Source: Pseudolabrys sp.
GTDB lineage: Bacteria; Pseudomonadota; Alphaproteobacteria; Rhizobiales; Xanthobacteraceae
Direction of reading: 5' to 3'
DNA length: 43,734 nucleotides
Assembly: GCA_025929185.1 (NCBI GenBank)
Contig: JAICMO010000006.1
Coordinates: 1 to 43,734, forward strand
The notes beneath the pieces were generated by a model. That model saw nothing but the letters and a program-made list of their open reading frames with translations. It was not told the DNA's origin and did no database searches. Positions within the stretch are counted from its first letter, which is position 1. Each line of letters starts with the position of its first letter. Shown piece by piece: positions 24,614-33,952 of this stretch. Position numbers and translations under genes: made by a program.

Positions 24614-25102
24614 TTAAAGCGTCAGTTGCATGCCTTTGAACAAGCTGCGGAGGTAACTGAGCTCTTGGCCGCCGGTCGGCGTCGTCTGGGAGACGTAATC
24701 GAAAATCTTTCCGTCTTTGAGGCCGTAATTCGCGAGCCGCACCACGCGCCGATCCTTGTTGAAATACACCGCAACCACGCGCTGGTCGACGACTTCGTAA
24801 TGAAGGAAGGCAGCCTTACGCTGCGTCTTTTGCGAGATGTAGTAAAACGCCTCGCCGTTCACGGTGGCGATGGTCGATGGCGTGCCGAGAACGATGAGAA
24901 CCTGCTCCTGGGTCGCACCGATCGGGATTTGCTCAAGCGCGCCCTCCGGCAGCACGTAACCGCGCTGGAGCGTTTCGCCGAATTGCGTACAGCCGGCCGC
25001 AAAAAGAAACACGGCAAGCGCGAGGGCCGGCCGCGCAAAGCGGGAGATCGACCTTAAACGCGCGAACGCCAGCCACACGGGACGATTACGGGACGGCTTC
25101 AT
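24614..25102 (-). CDS. bamE: Outer membrane assembly lipoprotein BamE (SmpA/OmlA family)
   Basis: BamE is an outer-membrane lipoprotein of the BAM complex that inserts beta-barrel proteins. The 162-residue product has an N-terminal basic and hydrophobic signal ending in a lipobox-like AAGC with C38 as the lipidated residue. The SmpA/OmlA fold follows: PIGATQEQVLIVLGTPS (about 60-76), EAFYYISQ and VVAVYFNKDRRV. The ATG at 25102 gives a normal signal-peptide length; a longer open frame to 25222 runs into the divergent gene and is unlikely. It converges on the response regulator gene with only 7 nt between stop codons and is divergent from the ubiquinol-cytochrome c chaperone gene. Confidence 0.93.
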   Translation of the reverse strand: MKPSRNRPVWLAFARLRSISRFARPALALAVFLFAAGCTQFGETLQRGYVLPEGALEQIPIGATQEQVLIVLGTPSTIATVNGEAFYYISQKTQRKAAFLHYEVVDQRVVAVYFNKDRRVVRLANYGLKDGKIFDYVSQTTPTGGQELSYLRSLFKGMQLTL

Positions 25103-25172
25103 TTCGGTCTTGCATCGGTGAGCACGTTGACGTACCCGGCGGCACAGCCGCGGTAATCCACAGACATATCCG

Positions 25173-25736
25173 ATGATTTGGCCCTTCGTTCGCCGCAACC
25201 CGCGGTCCGATACCATTTCCACCCTCTATGGCATGATCGTGGCGCAGGCGCGAATGCCCTGCTTTTACCGCGACTACGGCGTTGCCGATACGATCAACGG
25301 CCGTTTCGATCTGATCGTGCTGCATCTTATGCTTCTGTTTCATCGGCTTGCCGCAGAACCGCCAAGACGGCGGGCGCTCGGGCAAAGCGTATTCGATTTC
25401 TTTTGCCGCGACATGGATCACAATTTGCGGGAGATGGGCGTCGGCGACCTTGCCGTCCCCAAGAAAATGCAGCGGATCGGTGCCGCATTTTACGGCAACT
25501 TACAAGCATACGAAGAGGCGCTCCAGGCGGGGACGAGCGAGGCGCTGAAGAAGGCGGTCATTCGGAATGTCGAAGGAGCCTCGGGAGATGAGCGTCTCGC
25601 GGCCGGCCGCTTCGCGGCATATATAACGGAAGCGATACGCGTTCTGGCCGGGCAACGGTATGATCTTCTGGCGGCGGGCGAGCTGAGCTTTCCAAATCCT
25701 GAGAATGTACACGAGTGGGATAGTCTAAGGGCTTGA
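25173..25736 (+). CDS. Ubiquinol-cytochrome c chaperone family protein (CBP3/UQCC1-like)
   Basis: The 187-residue protein matches the bacterial relatives of Cbp3/UQCC1, which assist assembly of cytochrome b in complex III. Typical segments are LYGMIVAQARMPCFYRDYGV at about 18-37, RFDLIVLHLMLLFHRL, and SVFDFFCRDMDHNLREMGVG at about 75-94, followed by VPKKMQRIGAAFYGNL. No signal or membrane segment is evident. It lies 3 nt upstream of the DUF177 gene and divergent from bamE, as in many Rhizobiales. Confidence 0.93.
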   Translation: MIWPFVRRNPRSDTISTLYGMIVAQARMPCFYRDYGVADTINGRFDLIVLHLMLLFHRLAAEPPRRRALGQSVFDFFCRDMDHNLREMGVGDLAVPKKMQRIGAAFYGNLQAYEEALQAGTSEALKKAVIRNVEGASGDERLAAGRFAAYITEAIRVLAGQRYDLLAAGELSFPNPENVHEWDSLRA

Positions 25737-25739
25737 CCG

Positions 25740-26279
25740 ATGGGAACTATAGGGCAGCTGTGGAACGTCCCGATTGTGGTGGACGCCATCCCGGATACAG
25801 GGGAGCATGTTGATCTCGAAGCGCCGGAACCCGTGCGTGAGTCGGTTGCGAAAGCGACCGGTTTGCGCGCGTTACCGCAGCTTTCGGCCAAATTTGACCT
25901 CATCCGGCGAGGGAATGACGTACACGTCAGCGGCGAAGTAAGCGCGCGGGTGGGGCAAACATGTGTCGTGACGCTGGATTCGATCGAGAACGAGATCAGT
26001 GAACCGATCGATTTGTTGTTTGCGCCGGACGCGGCGGCGAAAAAGAATGCGGCGAGCGGACGGGCAATACGCGCGTCCGCCGATGATGGCCCGGAGCCGC
26101 TGATCGGCGGCGTCATCGACCTTGGCGCGCTTGCGGTCGAATTTCTGTTGCTCGGCATCGACCCATATCCCCGCAAGCCTGGCGTGAAATTTACGCCGCC
26201 AAAAAGCGAAGACGCAGAGTCTCATCCGTTCGCCGCGCTGGAGGTCCTCAAAAAGCGTTCTGCGGGCCGTAAATCGTGA
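25740..26279 (+). CDS. DUF177 / YceD family protein
   Basis: The 179-residue protein has the family core VGQTCVVTLDSIENEI at about 77-92 and the C-terminal GGVIDLGALAVEFLLLGIDP followed by YPRKPG. YceD relatives are needed for normal 23S rRNA accumulation in plants and bacteria, and are often linked to rpmF-plsX. Here plsX follows after 132 nt and no rpmF is present. One of the two conserved cysteines seen in other members is present. Confidence 0.9.
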   Translation: MGTIGQLWNVPIVVDAIPDTGEHVDLEAPEPVRESVAKATGLRALPQLSAKFDLIRRGNDVHVSGEVSARVGQTCVVTLDSIENEISEPIDLLFAPDAAAKKNAASGRAIRASADDGPEPLIGGVIDLGALAVEFLLLGIDPYPRKPGVKFTPPKSEDAESHPFAALEVLKKRSAGRKS

Positions 26280-26411
26280 GAACCAAGGGCATTGAGGAGC
26301 ATCGGCCGACCCGGTTTTTTTCCCTGACGCGACCGGCTATGGTCGATCGTGCTTCATGCGGGCTCGGCAGTGGGCCTCTAACGTTCCCACCCACACTGCC
26401 AAGGTCGGTTC

Positions 26412-27473
26412 ATGTCCGATAAGGTTCGCATCGCGCTCGATGTTATGGGTGGGGATCATGGCGCTTCCGTCGTTATTCCGGGCGCTGAGATTTCTCTTGG
26501 CCGTCATCCCGACATTGAATTTACGCTTTTCGGCAACCGGGCAGCCGTCGCGCCGGTGCTGGAGGCGCATCCCAAACTGAAAGCCAACGCATCGGTCGTC
26601 CATACCGAGATTGCCATCCGCATGGACGACAAGCCGAGCCAGGCGCTGCGCTACGGGCGCTGGAAATCCTCGATGTGGCTTGCCATCGACGCGGTGAAGA
26701 AGAGCGCGGCCGACGCGGCGGTTTCTGCCGGCAATACCGGCGCCCTGATGGCAATGGCCCGCTTCAATCTGAAAATGCTGCCGGGCATCGAGCGGCCGGC
26801 GATTGCCGCGCTGTGGCCGACGCTGAAGGGTGAATCGATTGTGCTTGACGTCGGAGCCTCGATCGGCGCCGACGCCGACCATCTCGTTAGCCTCGCTGCC
26901 ATGGGCAGCGCGATGGCGCGCGTCCTGTTCGATATCGAGCGGCCGACTGTCGGCTTGCTCAACATCGGTGTCGAAGAGGTGAAAGGGCTTGAAGAGGTGC
27001 GGCAGGCCGGCCAGATCCTGCGCGAAGGGGATTTTCCGTATTTCGACTATGTGGGTTTCGTCGAGGGGGACGATATCGGCAAAGGCACGGTCGATGTCGT
27101 CGTGACCGAGGGCTTTGCCGGCAATATCGCGCTCAAGACGGCAGAGGGAACCGCGCGACAACTCGGCCAATATCTCAAGAGCGCGATGAGCCGGACGTGG
27201 CAGGCGAGGCTCGGTTATGTGCTGGCTCGGCAAGCCTTCAGGACGCTGCGTGAGAAGATGGACCCGCGCAAATCCAATGGCGGCGTTTTCCTGGGGCTCA
27301 ACGGCATCGTCATCAAAAGTCACGGTGGCACGGATGCCGAAGGTTTCGCCGCCGCCATCGATATGGCCTACGACATGGTGCGTTATGAGTTGCTCGCCAA
27401 AATCACGCAGTCGCACGCCCGCGACCGCAACACGACGATGACGGCGCGCGCGGCGGGTGGAGGGCGGCCGTGA
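26412..27473 (+). CDS. plsX: Phosphate acyltransferase PlsX
   Basis: PlsX makes acyl-phosphate from acyl-ACP for phospholipid synthesis at the cytoplasmic membrane. The 353-residue product has the N-terminal signature [33 protein letters not shown] at about 98-111, [20 protein letters not shown], and the C-terminal YGGAPLLG-type segment represented by [16 protein letters not shown]. The stop overlaps the fabH start (GTGA), the usual plsX-fabH arrangement. Confidence 0.96.
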   Translation: MSDKVRIALDVMGGDHGASVVIPGAEISLGRHPDIEFTLFGNRAAVAPVLEAHPKLKANASVVHTEIAIRMDDKPSQALRYGRWKSSMWLAIDAVKKSAADAAVSAGNTGALMAMARFNLKMLPGIERPAIAALWPTLKGESIVLDVGASIGADADHLVSLAAMGSAMARVLFDIERPTVGLLNIGVEEVKGLEEVRQAGQILREGDFPYFDYVGFVEGDDIGKGTVDVVVTEGFAGNIALKTAEGTARQLGQYLKSAMSRTWQARLGYVLARQAFRTLREKMDPRKSNGGVFLGLNGIVIKSHGGTDAEGFAAAIDMAYDMVRYELLAKITQSHARDRNTTMTARAAGGGRP

Positions 27474-28447
27474 CCGTCTTGCGTTCCGTCGTGCTCGGCT
27501 GTGGCAGCTATCTCCCGGCCAAGGTCGTCACAAACGCCGATCTGGCTCGTACGATCGATACGTCGGATGAGTGGATCGTCCAGCGCACCGGCATTCATCA
27601 ACGACACATCGCGGCGAACAATGAACTGACCTCCGATCTTGCGATTGCGGCGGCGCGGGCGGCTCTGGCCAACGGCCACGTCGATGCGCAGACGATCGAC
27701 CTCATCGTGCTGGCCACTTCGACTCCGGACAACACGTTCCCGGCGAGTGCCGTGACCGTGCAAACCGGGCTGGGCCTTACCCGTGGCGCCGCCTTCGATC
27801 TGCAGGCGGTCTGCTCCGGGTTTGTCTACGCGCTGGCGACAGTGGATGGGCTGTTGCGCACCGGTACCTACAAGCGGGCCCTGGTGGTCGGCGCCGAGAC
27901 GTTTTCACGCATTCTGGACTGGTCAGACCGCACCACGTGCGTGCTATTCGGCGACGGTGCCGGAGCGATCGTCCTGGAGGCCCAGCAGCAGCCGGGAAAT
28001 CGCGAGGACAGGGGCATTCTGACGACGCACTTGCGCTCCGACGGACGGCACAAAACGAAGCTGTATGTCGATGGCGGACCATCTTCGACGCAGACCGTTG
28101 GACACCTGCGAATGGAAGGCCGCGCCGTATTCAAGCATGCCGTGGCCATGATCACCGACGTGATCGAGGATGCTTTCCGCGCGACCGGCTATACCGCGGC
28201 CGACATTGACTGGTTCGTTCCCCACCAGGCGAACAAGCGCATCATAGACGACAGCGCGCATAAGCTCGGCATTGCGACCGAAAAAGTGGTGACGACCGTC
28301 GGGCAGCACGGAAACACCTCGGCCGCGTCGATTCCGTTGGCATTGAACGTTGCCGTGAAGGATGGCCGGATAAAAAAAGGCGATCTGGTGCTGCTCGAGG
28401 CCATGGGCGGCGGCTTCACTTGGGGAGCCACCCTCCTGCGCTGGTAA
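27470..28447 (+). CDS. fabH: Beta-ketoacyl-ACP synthase III
   Basis: FabH condenses acetyl-CoA with malonyl-ACP to start fatty-acid synthesis. The 325-residue thiolase-fold enzyme starts at a GTG within the plsX stop codon. The catalytic triad is C115 ([12 protein letters not shown]), H252 ([10 protein letters not shown]) and N282 ([10 protein letters not shown]). Other landmarks are [12 protein letters not shown] and [10 protein letters not shown]. It forms a translationally coupled pair with plsX. Confidence 0.97.
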   Translation: MTVLRSVVLGCGSYLPAKVVTNADLARTIDTSDEWIVQRTGIHQRHIAANNELTSDLAIAAARAALANGHVDAQTIDLIVLATSTPDNTFPASAVTVQTGLGLTRGAAFDLQAVCSGFVYALATVDGLLRTGTYKRALVVGAETFSRILDWSDRTTCVLFGDGAGAIVLEAQQQPGNREDRGILTTHLRSDGRHKTKLYVDGGPSSTQTVGHLRMEGRAVFKHAVAMITDVIEDAFRATGYTAADIDWFVPHQANKRIIDDSAHKLGIATEKVVTTVGQHGNTSAASIPLALNVAVKDGRIKKGDLVLLEAMGGGFTWGATLLRW

Positions 28448-28559
28448 GTTCCTGAGCCATCATATTCTCCTACCTCCCGGTTGACCCATGGGGATCAAGC
28501 TAATATCGTCGATAATTCAGCGGGATATCTTCGCCGAGTGGGCCAGGCGGGGGCAGGAG

Positions 28560-28868
28560 ATGACCGGAAAGACAGTCACGCGTGCGGACCTGTGTGAGGC
28601 CGTTTACCAAAAGGTCGGCCTTTCGCGGACGGAATCGGCGGCGCTGGTGGAGTTGGTACTCAAAGAGATTACCGACTGCCTCGAGCGCGGCGAGACCGTG
28701 AAATTGTCATCGTTCGGCTCGTTCGTGGTGCGGAAAAAAGGCCAGCGGATCGGCCGCAATCCTAAAACGGGCAAGGAAGTGCCGATTTCCCCGCGGCGGG
28801 TCATGGTATTCAAGCCTTCGGCGATCTTGAAGCATCGCATCAACGGGGCTGAGCACACCTCGTCCTAA
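28560..28868 (+). CDS. ihfA: Integration host factor alpha subunit
   Basis: IhfA bends DNA as a heterodimer with IhfB. The 102-residue form starting at 28560 matches known IhfA proteins ([20 protein letters not shown]). The DNA-binding arm [20 protein letters not shown] contains the intercalating proline in RNPKTG. An in-frame ATG at 28488 would add 24 residues without family similarity. The GGAG at the 28560 start is unusually close to the ATG, so the start is not certain. Confidence 0.93.
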   Translation: MTGKTVTRADLCEAVYQKVGLSRTESAALVELVLKEITDCLERGETVKLSSFGSFVVRKKGQRIGRNPKTGKEVPISPRRVMVFKPSAILKHRINGAEHTSS

Positions 28869-28916
28869 TCTTTAGCGTAGGCGTCAGCGTTTAACCTTCT
28901 CAAGGAGGCCGCAGCT

Positions 28917-29567
28917 TTGGATAACAAGGCGCCGGACGCTTTCCGCACCATCAGTGAAGTTGCGGATGAACTCGATCTTCCGCAACACGTCCTGCGATTT
29001 TGGGAAAGCCGCTTTCGCGAGATCAAGCCGATGAAGCGCGGCGGTGGACGGCGATATTACCGTCCCGATGATATCGATTTGCTGCGCGGCATCCGCCACC
29101 TTCTTTATGGCGAGGGCTACACCATTCGCGGCGTGCAGCGCATTCTGCGCGAGCACGGCTCAAGATTTGTCGAGGAAGTTTGGCGCGAGGGTGCCGCGCA
29201 ACCTCCGCACGTCGCCGTGGACGGGCAGGATTACACCGACGAGGTTGAGCAGGAGTCGCCGGAGGAGGTGGACGCAGATGGCGGGGATGGCTTGGATCGC
29301 CTACCATCGTTCATCGACCGCGGGCGCGAGGGCGAGCGGCGCGAACCGCCACTGACCGGCGCACCGGTGCCGCGTGTCGATAACGACGACCGCGCCATTT
29401 ACGACCGCGCGGAAACGTCGGTTGCTCCCGCGTCCACGCCGGCGAGAGCGTCTGCGGGCCACGGCGAAAGCTTTACGCGCGACGATCTCAAAACACTGAG
29501 AGCGGCGCTGGATGAACTCGGTGAATGCCGCAAGCTCATCGACGAGGCGCTCGCCGGCGCCGGTTAA
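28917..29567 (+). CDS. MerR family transcriptional regulator downstream of ihfA
   Basis: The 216-residue protein has an N-terminal MerR winged helix ([20 protein letters not shown], then WESRF and [20 protein letters not shown]) and a recognition part ending near residue 75 ([10 protein letters not shown]). The middle (about 85-175) is acidic and low in complexity. A short C-terminal helix follows. The start is a TTG with AAGGAGG about 8 nt upstream, which outweighs the lack of an ATG. It always sits after ihfA in related Rhizobiales; the ligand and targets are unknown. Confidence 0.88.
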   Translation: MDNKAPDAFRTISEVADELDLPQHVLRFWESRFREIKPMKRGGGRRYYRPDDIDLLRGIRHLLYGEGYTIRGVQRILREHGSRFVEEVWREGAAQPPHVAVDGQDYTDEVEQESPEEVDADGGDGLDRLPSFIDRGREGERREPPLTGAPVPRVDNDDRAIYDRAETSVAPASTPARASAGHGESFTRDDLKTLRAALDELGECRKLIDEALAGAG

Positions 29568-29615
29568 GCGGTGCGCGAATTGCGTCCGAGCCAGGCTCGC
29601 CCGTTCTCCGTACTT

Positions 29616-30398
29616 TTAGCCGCTCGTTGGATATTCAAGGCCCGAGCCGCGCACGGACCAGGCGGTGAAGCGGGTCTCCAGGGCGGCGAAGATTGCGTAC
29701 ATGCCGACGCCCATAACGCCGACGACGAGAAGCGCGGCGAACACCAGCGGAACGTTGAAATTCGAGCTGGCGATCAGCATCACGTTGCCGATGCCGTTAT
29801 TGCCGGCGACGATCTCCGCGATGACCGAGCCGACGAACGAGAGCGTAATAGCGATTTTCAGCGACGCAAAGAAATAGGGAAGGGAGCGCGGAATCCCGAT
29901 TTTAACGATCATGTCGAGACGGGTCGCGCCCAGCACGCGCAGAACGTCCACCAATTCGGGCTCCACCGTCGCAAAGCCGGTCGCGACGTTCACGACGACG
30001 GGAAAGAATGACAACAGGAACGCCGCAATAACGGCGGGCACGCTTCCGACGCCGAACCAGATCACAAGCACCGGCACAAGGGCGGCCTTTGGCACACTGT
30101 TGAATCCAATCAGCACCGGGTAAAGCGACACGTAAACGAGCCGGAACGAGCCGACGAGAATGCCGAGCAGCAGGCCGAATACGACGGCGATCGCGAAGCC
30201 GACAAGCGTGGTGCTCAGCGTCGCGAGCCCATGCTGGAGCAGGGCATAGCGATTGGCCCAAATCTGCTGGATCGCCTCGATTGGACTGGGCAAGACGAAG
30301 TTTTCCACGTGAAAAACCATGACGCCGAGCTGCCAAAGTATCAGCAGCAGCAAGGTGGTGACCCAGGGCGCCAGATTTTCGACGGTTGCCTTTTTCAC
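29616..30398 (-). CDS. ABC transporter permease (NitT/TauT type)
   Basis: This is an inner-membrane permease of 260 residues with about six membrane segments. The EAA loop, with ELVDVLRVLGATRLDMIVKI then GIPRSLPYF at about 168-196, contacts the ATPase. A GTG at 30398 is the likely start: it overlaps the ATPase stop (GTGA) and has GGGGAG about 6 nt upstream, while the longer open frame only reads into the ATPase gene. With the upstream ATPase and NMT1-like binding protein it forms a complete importer of the nitrate/sulfonate/thiamine-precursor/aromatic-acid class. It is the last gene of the minus-strand operon. Confidence 0.93.
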   Translation of the reverse strand: MKKATVENLAPWVTTLLLLILWQLGVMVFHVENFVLPSPIEAIQQIWANRYALLQHGLATLSTTLVGFAIAVVFGLLLGILVGSFRLVYVSLYPVLIGFNSVPKAALVPVLVIWFGVGSVPAVIAAFLLSFFPVVVNVATGFATVEPELVDVLRVLGATRLDMIVKIGIPRSLPYFFASLKIAITLSFVGSVIAEIVAGNNGIGNVMLIASSNFNVPLVFAALLVVGVMGVGMYAIFAALETRFTAWSVRGSGLEYPTSG

Positions 30399-31195
30399 GC
30401 GGCGCTCCCCGGCATGATGTGATGCCGGCATGCGTGCACCAACTCGACGAACTCGGCCTGATATGTCATGTCGAGCGTGCGGGGGCGCGGGAATGGCACA
30501 TCGCGCGAGGCGATGACGCGACCAGGACGCGGGCTCACCACATAAACGGTGTCGCAAAGATAAACGGCTTCGCGCAATTCATGCGTCACCAAGACGACGG
30601 TGCATTTACGCGTCAGCCAGAGATTTTGCAGCACCGCCCACAGCTCTTCGCGCGTAAAAGCGTCCAACGCGCCGAACGGCTCGTCCAGCAGCAGGACCGA
30701 GGGCTCGTGGATCAGAGCGCGGCATAGTTGGGCGCGTTGCTGCATGCCGCCCGAAAGTTGCCAGGGCATTTGGTCGCCGAAATCGGCAAGGCCGACGGTT
30801 GCGAGCAGTTCGTCCGCGCGCTGGCGCTTGAGCGCGGCCTCGCTGCGCGGCTGGCTGCGGTAAGGCTCGACGATTTCGAGGGGCAGCAGCACGTTGTCCC
30901 GCACGTTGCGCCACGGCAGCAGCGTCGAATTTTGGAATGCCATACCGACATTCTTGAGCGGCTTTTTGACGCTTTGGCCGCCGACGCGAACAACACCGCG
31001 TGTCGGCTTCACCAGACCGGAGATGAGCTTGAGCAGCGTCGACTTGCCGCAGCCGCTGGGGCCGACAACGGCAATGAATTCGTTCTGTCCGATCGACAGG
31101 GTTGCGTTCGCCAGCGCAAGCGTTCCGGCGCCATTCGCGGCGCCGGATTGCCGACCGTAGTGCAAATCAACATCGTCGATTTCGATGTAACTCAT
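30395..31195 (-). CDS. ABC transporter ATP-binding protein (NitT/TauT type)
   Basis: The 266-residue nucleotide-binding domain has Walker A GPSGCGKST at 45-53, Q-loop MAFQNSTLLPW, signature LSGGMQQR at 147-154, Walker B VLLLDEPFGALD at 167-178 and the H-loop VTHELREAVYL. A short insertion of uncertain role (GRQSGAANGAG) precedes the P-loop strand. The sequence class is that of nitrate/taurine/aromatic-acid importers. It lies between the binding-protein gene (34 nt gap) and the permease (4-nt overlap), so all three should be co-translated. Confidence 0.95.
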   Translation of the reverse strand: MSYIEIDDVDLHYGRQSGAANGAGTLALANATLSIGQNEFIAVVGPSGCGKSTLLKLISGLVKPTRGVVRVGGQSVKKPLKNVGMAFQNSTLLPWRNVRDNVLLPLEIVEPYRSQPRSEAALKRQRADELLATVGLADFGDQMPWQLSGGMQQRAQLCRALIHEPSVLLLDEPFGALDAFTREELWAVLQNLWLTRKCTVVLVTHELREAVYLCDTVYVVSPRPGRVIASRDVPFPRPRTLDMTYQAEFVELVHACRHHIMPGSAA

Positions 31196-31229
31196 CGCAA
31201 CGCGACCGGTCGTGGGTAAATGTGCCGCG

Positions 31230-32249
31230 TTACTTCACCATCCGGTCCTTTTCCGCCGGGAGAAAGCTGGGATCGAACACCTGGTCCGCCTTCGGCGTGT
31301 GGGGAAGCTTGTAGCTCGCCGCCAGGATGCCGATGCCTCGCTCGAGACGCGCCTTATCGACGCCGCCGAATCCGTGCTTCAGCACGTTGGGCGTAATGAT
31401 GCAGCACTCCATCGCAAGCTTGAGCCGGTCCCGCTCGATGTTGGCGTTGAGCAGCGGCTCGAATTTAAGCGTCATCTGCACCGCCTCCTCGGGATTTTTG
31501 ACCATGTCGCGCACTCCCTTGATGGTGGCGCGAATGAATCCCTTGACCGCATCAGGATGCTCTTTCAGGAAGGTCGGCGAAGCGGCGAGCCCGTTTCCGT
31601 AGAGGTCGAGGCCGTAGTCGCGATAGAGGAAGCCGACGACCTTGCTGGGATCGACGCCCTTGGCCTTGAGTTCCAGCTTGGTGTTGAAAATCTGCCCGAT
31701 GATCGCGTCGACCTGCCTTTTCGCCAGCAAGGTCTCGCGCAGCTTGGGATCGATGTACTGCACCTTCACCTTGCTGAGGTCGATGCCGGCGTGTTGCGCG
31801 AAGGTCGGAAACAGCTTGTAGGTGGCGTCATTGGCCGAGGCGCCGAGAACATGCCCTTCGAGCTGCTTCGGCGTGGTGATGTTGCTTTCCTTGAGCACGA
31901 CGATTGCGGCCGGTGCCTGCTCATAGCCCATCATGACTTCGGGAAATGCTTTATCCGGATTTTTGGCGTCGAAATCCGTCAGCACGCTGATATCCGGATA
32001 GCCCATGTCGTAGACGCCGGTCGCGAGTTGCTGAACCAGCGCAACGGAGCCCTTGCCGCGATCGATCGCCACATCGAGCCCTTCGGCTTTGTAGTAGCCT
32101 TTATAGAGCGCGATGAAGAACGGCGAATGGACGGACCCGGGGATCCAGTCGAGCGAGAAGCGGATTTTTGTCTCGGCATGAGCGTTGCCGGCGAGGGCCA
32201 CGCACAGAGCGAAAGCGACGAATGAAGCGAAGCGGCCGATGTATTTCAT
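31230..32249 (-). CDS. Periplasmic substrate-binding protein 1 (NMT1/THI5-like)
   Basis: The 339-residue protein has a Sec signal peptide (MKYIGRFASFVAFALCVALA, cleavage likely after NAHA) and an NMT1/THI5-like type II periplasmic binding fold (IRFSLDWIPGSVHSPFFIAL, then YKGYYKAEGLDV). AGGAGGGG precedes the ATG by about 5 nt. Members bind pyrimidines, riboflavin, aromatic acids or sulfonates. It closely resembles the binding protein at 35583: the same order of motifs from LYKGYYKAEGLDV to FLPAEKDRMVK. It sits between ubiD1 and the ATPase gene. Confidence 0.93.
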   Translation of the reverse strand: MKYIGRFASFVAFALCVALAGNAHAETKIRFSLDWIPGSVHSPFFIALYKGYYKAEGLDVAIDRGKGSVALVQQLATGVYDMGYPDISVLTDFDAKNPDKAFPEVMMGYEQAPAAIVVLKESNITTPKQLEGHVLGASANDATYKLFPTFAQHAGIDLSKVKVQYIDPKLRETLLAKRQVDAIIGQIFNTKLELKAKGVDPSKVVGFLYRDYGLDLYGNGLAASPTFLKEHPDAVKGFIRATIKGVRDMVKNPEEAVQMTLKFEPLLNANIERDRLKLAMECCIITPNVLKHGFGGVDKARLERGIGILAASYKLPHTPKADQVFDPSFLPAEKDRMVK

Positions 32250-32290
32250 AGTCCCCTCCTCATCGTTTGCGTTTATTTTCTCTCAGGCGC

Positions 32291-33697
32291 TCATAAGCTG
32301 ACGCCCGCAGACCTCAGGATGTCGCGCGCCCGATCGCGCTGTTTCTCGTTGATCATGAGACGCTCGGCGAAGTCGCGCCCCGCCGGGCGGGTGGCGTCGA
32401 TGCCCATCTTGGTCACGGTGAACGTCTCCGGGTCCGATGTCGGGTCAAGGATGGCCCCCTTCGCGCCGGGGATGAAGAAGATATCCTTCTCCGCCCGCAC
32501 GCGCGTCGCCAGGGCCCACATCACGTCGTTCATGTCGAAAATGTCGACGTCGTCATCGACCACGATCACGTATTTCGTGTAGAGTTCGGTGCCGAGCGTC
32601 GCCATGACCGCCATTTGCGGCTCGCCGTCGGCGGTTTTTTTCATCGAAATGAACGCCATGAAGGCGCCGCAGGTCGTATGCGGCACGTGCACCGCGCGCA
32701 CGTTCGGCAGGTTGCGCCTCAGCGTGTTGAGAATCTCGCCCTCGCGCGTGACGCACGAGACCAGAATGTGGTCCTTCGACATACCGGAGGTGACCGCCTG
32801 GTAGATGGCGTCGCCACGCATGCGGATGCGCTTGGCGACAAATACGTTTTGCGTGCTGCGGTAGGAGGCATAGCCGGTAAATTCGCCGAACGGACCCTCC
32901 GGCTCGTGCACGCCGGCAAGAATTTCGCCCTCGATGATAATCTCGGCGCCGGCGGGCACCTCGAGATCGGCGATGCCCGTCTTTGCCAGGCGATAGGGCT
33001 CGCCGAACAGACCGCCGATGATCTCGAATTTCCGCACGTTCGGCGGATAGGCGTAGACCATCGAACCCATGTAATGGAGCGGATGCGTGCCGATGGTGAT
33101 GACGGCCGGCAGCGACTCGCCGCGCTCCTCGGCGCGACGATGAAACTCGTACATGCGGCGGCGCGAATGCAACGACACGCCGAGGCGGTCCTTGCCCTTG
33201 AGCATTAAGCGATGAAAGCCGGTCGTGTCGACGCCGGTAACCGGATCGCGCGCCGAAATTTGGCCGGCCGTAATATAAGGCGCGCCGTCCACCGAAAATT
33301 GCAGAGGGATCGGCAACTTTGTCAGGTCGACCTCGTCGCCCTCGATAACGACGTCGTTCCATGCCGCCTGGGCGACGGTCTCGCACGGGATATATTTCTG
33401 GCAGCGCTCGCGAAACGCCGTCGGCAAATCGTGCGGGGCAACGCCGAGGCAAGTAGCCAGCAATTTCCGGTTGGCGGCGACATTGGTGACGATGGGAATT
33501 TTAAATCCATCCACGTTTTCGAGAACGACGACGGGATTTCTTCCGGCGCGCTCGAGTTCGAAGACGATTGAGGTCATATCGAAACGCTGATCGACCGGCT
33601 GCTTGATCCGAAGCAGTTCGTCCGGATATTTCGTTTCGACCATATGCAGGAAGCCGCGCAGGCTTTGCTTGTCGACGTTGTCCGCGGCCCCGCGCAT
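32291..33697 (-). CDS. UbiD-family prFMN-dependent decarboxylase (ubiD1)
   Basis: The 468-residue protein belongs to the UbiD/Fdc1 family that reversibly decarboxylates aromatic or unsaturated acids using prenylated FMN. R163 (GFHRLML), E267 and E272 (EPEGPFGEFTGYA) are 104 and 5 residues apart, exactly the spacing of catalytic R173, E277 and E282 in Fdc1. The metal-site glutamate of GEP is E233. The residue five before the arginine, an asparagine metal ligand in Fdc1, is T158 here. The ATG at 33697 has GAGGA about 6 nt upstream; an in-frame TTG at 33703 is too close. It heads a minus-strand operon with an ABC importer, divergent from ubiD2. prFMN must come from a UbiX encoded elsewhere. The substrate is unknown. 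Confidence 0.92.
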   Translation of the reverse strand: MRGAADNVDKQSLRGFLHMVETKYPDELLRIKQPVDQRFDMTSIVFELERAGRNPVVVLENVDGFKIPIVTNVAANRKLLATCLGVAPHDLPTAFRERCQKYIPCETVAQAAWNDVVIEGDEVDLTKLPIPLQFSVDGAPYITAGQISARDPVTGVDTTGFHRLMLKGKDRLGVSLHSRRRMYEFHRRAEERGESLPAVITIGTHPLHYMGSMVYAYPPNVRKFEIIGGLFGEPYRLAKTGIADLEVPAGAEIIIEGEILAGVHEPEGPFGEFTGYASYRSTQNVFVAKRIRMRGDAIYQAVTSGMSKDHILVSCVTREGEILNTLRRNLPNVRAVHVPHTTCGAFMAFISMKKTADGEPQMAVMATLGTELYTKYVIVVDDDVDIFDMNDVMWALATRVRAEKDIFFIPGAKGAILDPTSDPETFTVTKMGIDATRPAGRDFAERLMINEKQRDRARDILRSAGVSL

Positions 33698-33723
33698 CGC
33701 CAATCCTCAAAGAGACTATAGGC

Positions 33724-33739
33724 TAGAAAATAGTACCTT
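33724..33739. promoter_or_regulatory. Possible weak operator upstream of ubiD1
   Basis: CTA-G-AAAA-TAG followed by TACCTT lies 27 nt before the ubiD1 start. It shares ATAGTACCTT with the sequence upstream of the F420-reductase-like gene (43347-43356). Similarity to the ATCCTAA-N2-TTAGGAT palindrome is poor and requires a one-base shift. Confidence 0.2.
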
Positions 33740-33933
33740 TGAACTTTGCCGATTGGCAACCGCATTCCGCGGGCAGATGGCGCCGCGACACCCGCCGTGA
33801 ACGTCGCATGCGCACGGCACGCGCGGGTCAATTCTGACTGCGCGCCGGCCGAGGCGCGCGGTTGGCGCACGCATGCGTCGCGCCCTGCGTTTGCATGGCG
33901 AAGCCCTTGCCGAAGGGAAGAGGCTATTCCATG

Positions 33934-33949
33934 ATCCTAAACTTAGGAT
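33934..33949. promoter_or_regulatory. Operator palindrome ATCCTAA-AC-TTAGGAT at the ubiD2 start
   Basis: A perfect 7-bp inverted repeat with a 2-nt spacer ends 4 nt before the ubiD2 ATG. TTGCCG (33907-33912) and CATGAT (33930-33935) are 17 nt apart and could be weak -35 and -10 elements, so the palindrome would cover the promoter and the Shine-Dalgarno (AGGA at 33945-33948). A second near-copy lies before the Mo-hydroxylase operon. A GntR/UTRA regulator encoded at 36743 is the obvious candidate to bind it. Confidence 0.6.
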
Positions 33950-33952
33950 GTT

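Noticed and set aside
25103-25222. Longer BamE start at 25222
   Set aside because: It would overlap the divergent chaperone gene and place the lipobox too far from the N-terminus.
29587-29599. CGAGCC-A-GGCTCG between merR and the permease gene as a terminator
   Set aside because: The 1-nt spacer cannot form a normal loop, and the T-run is 12 nt away.
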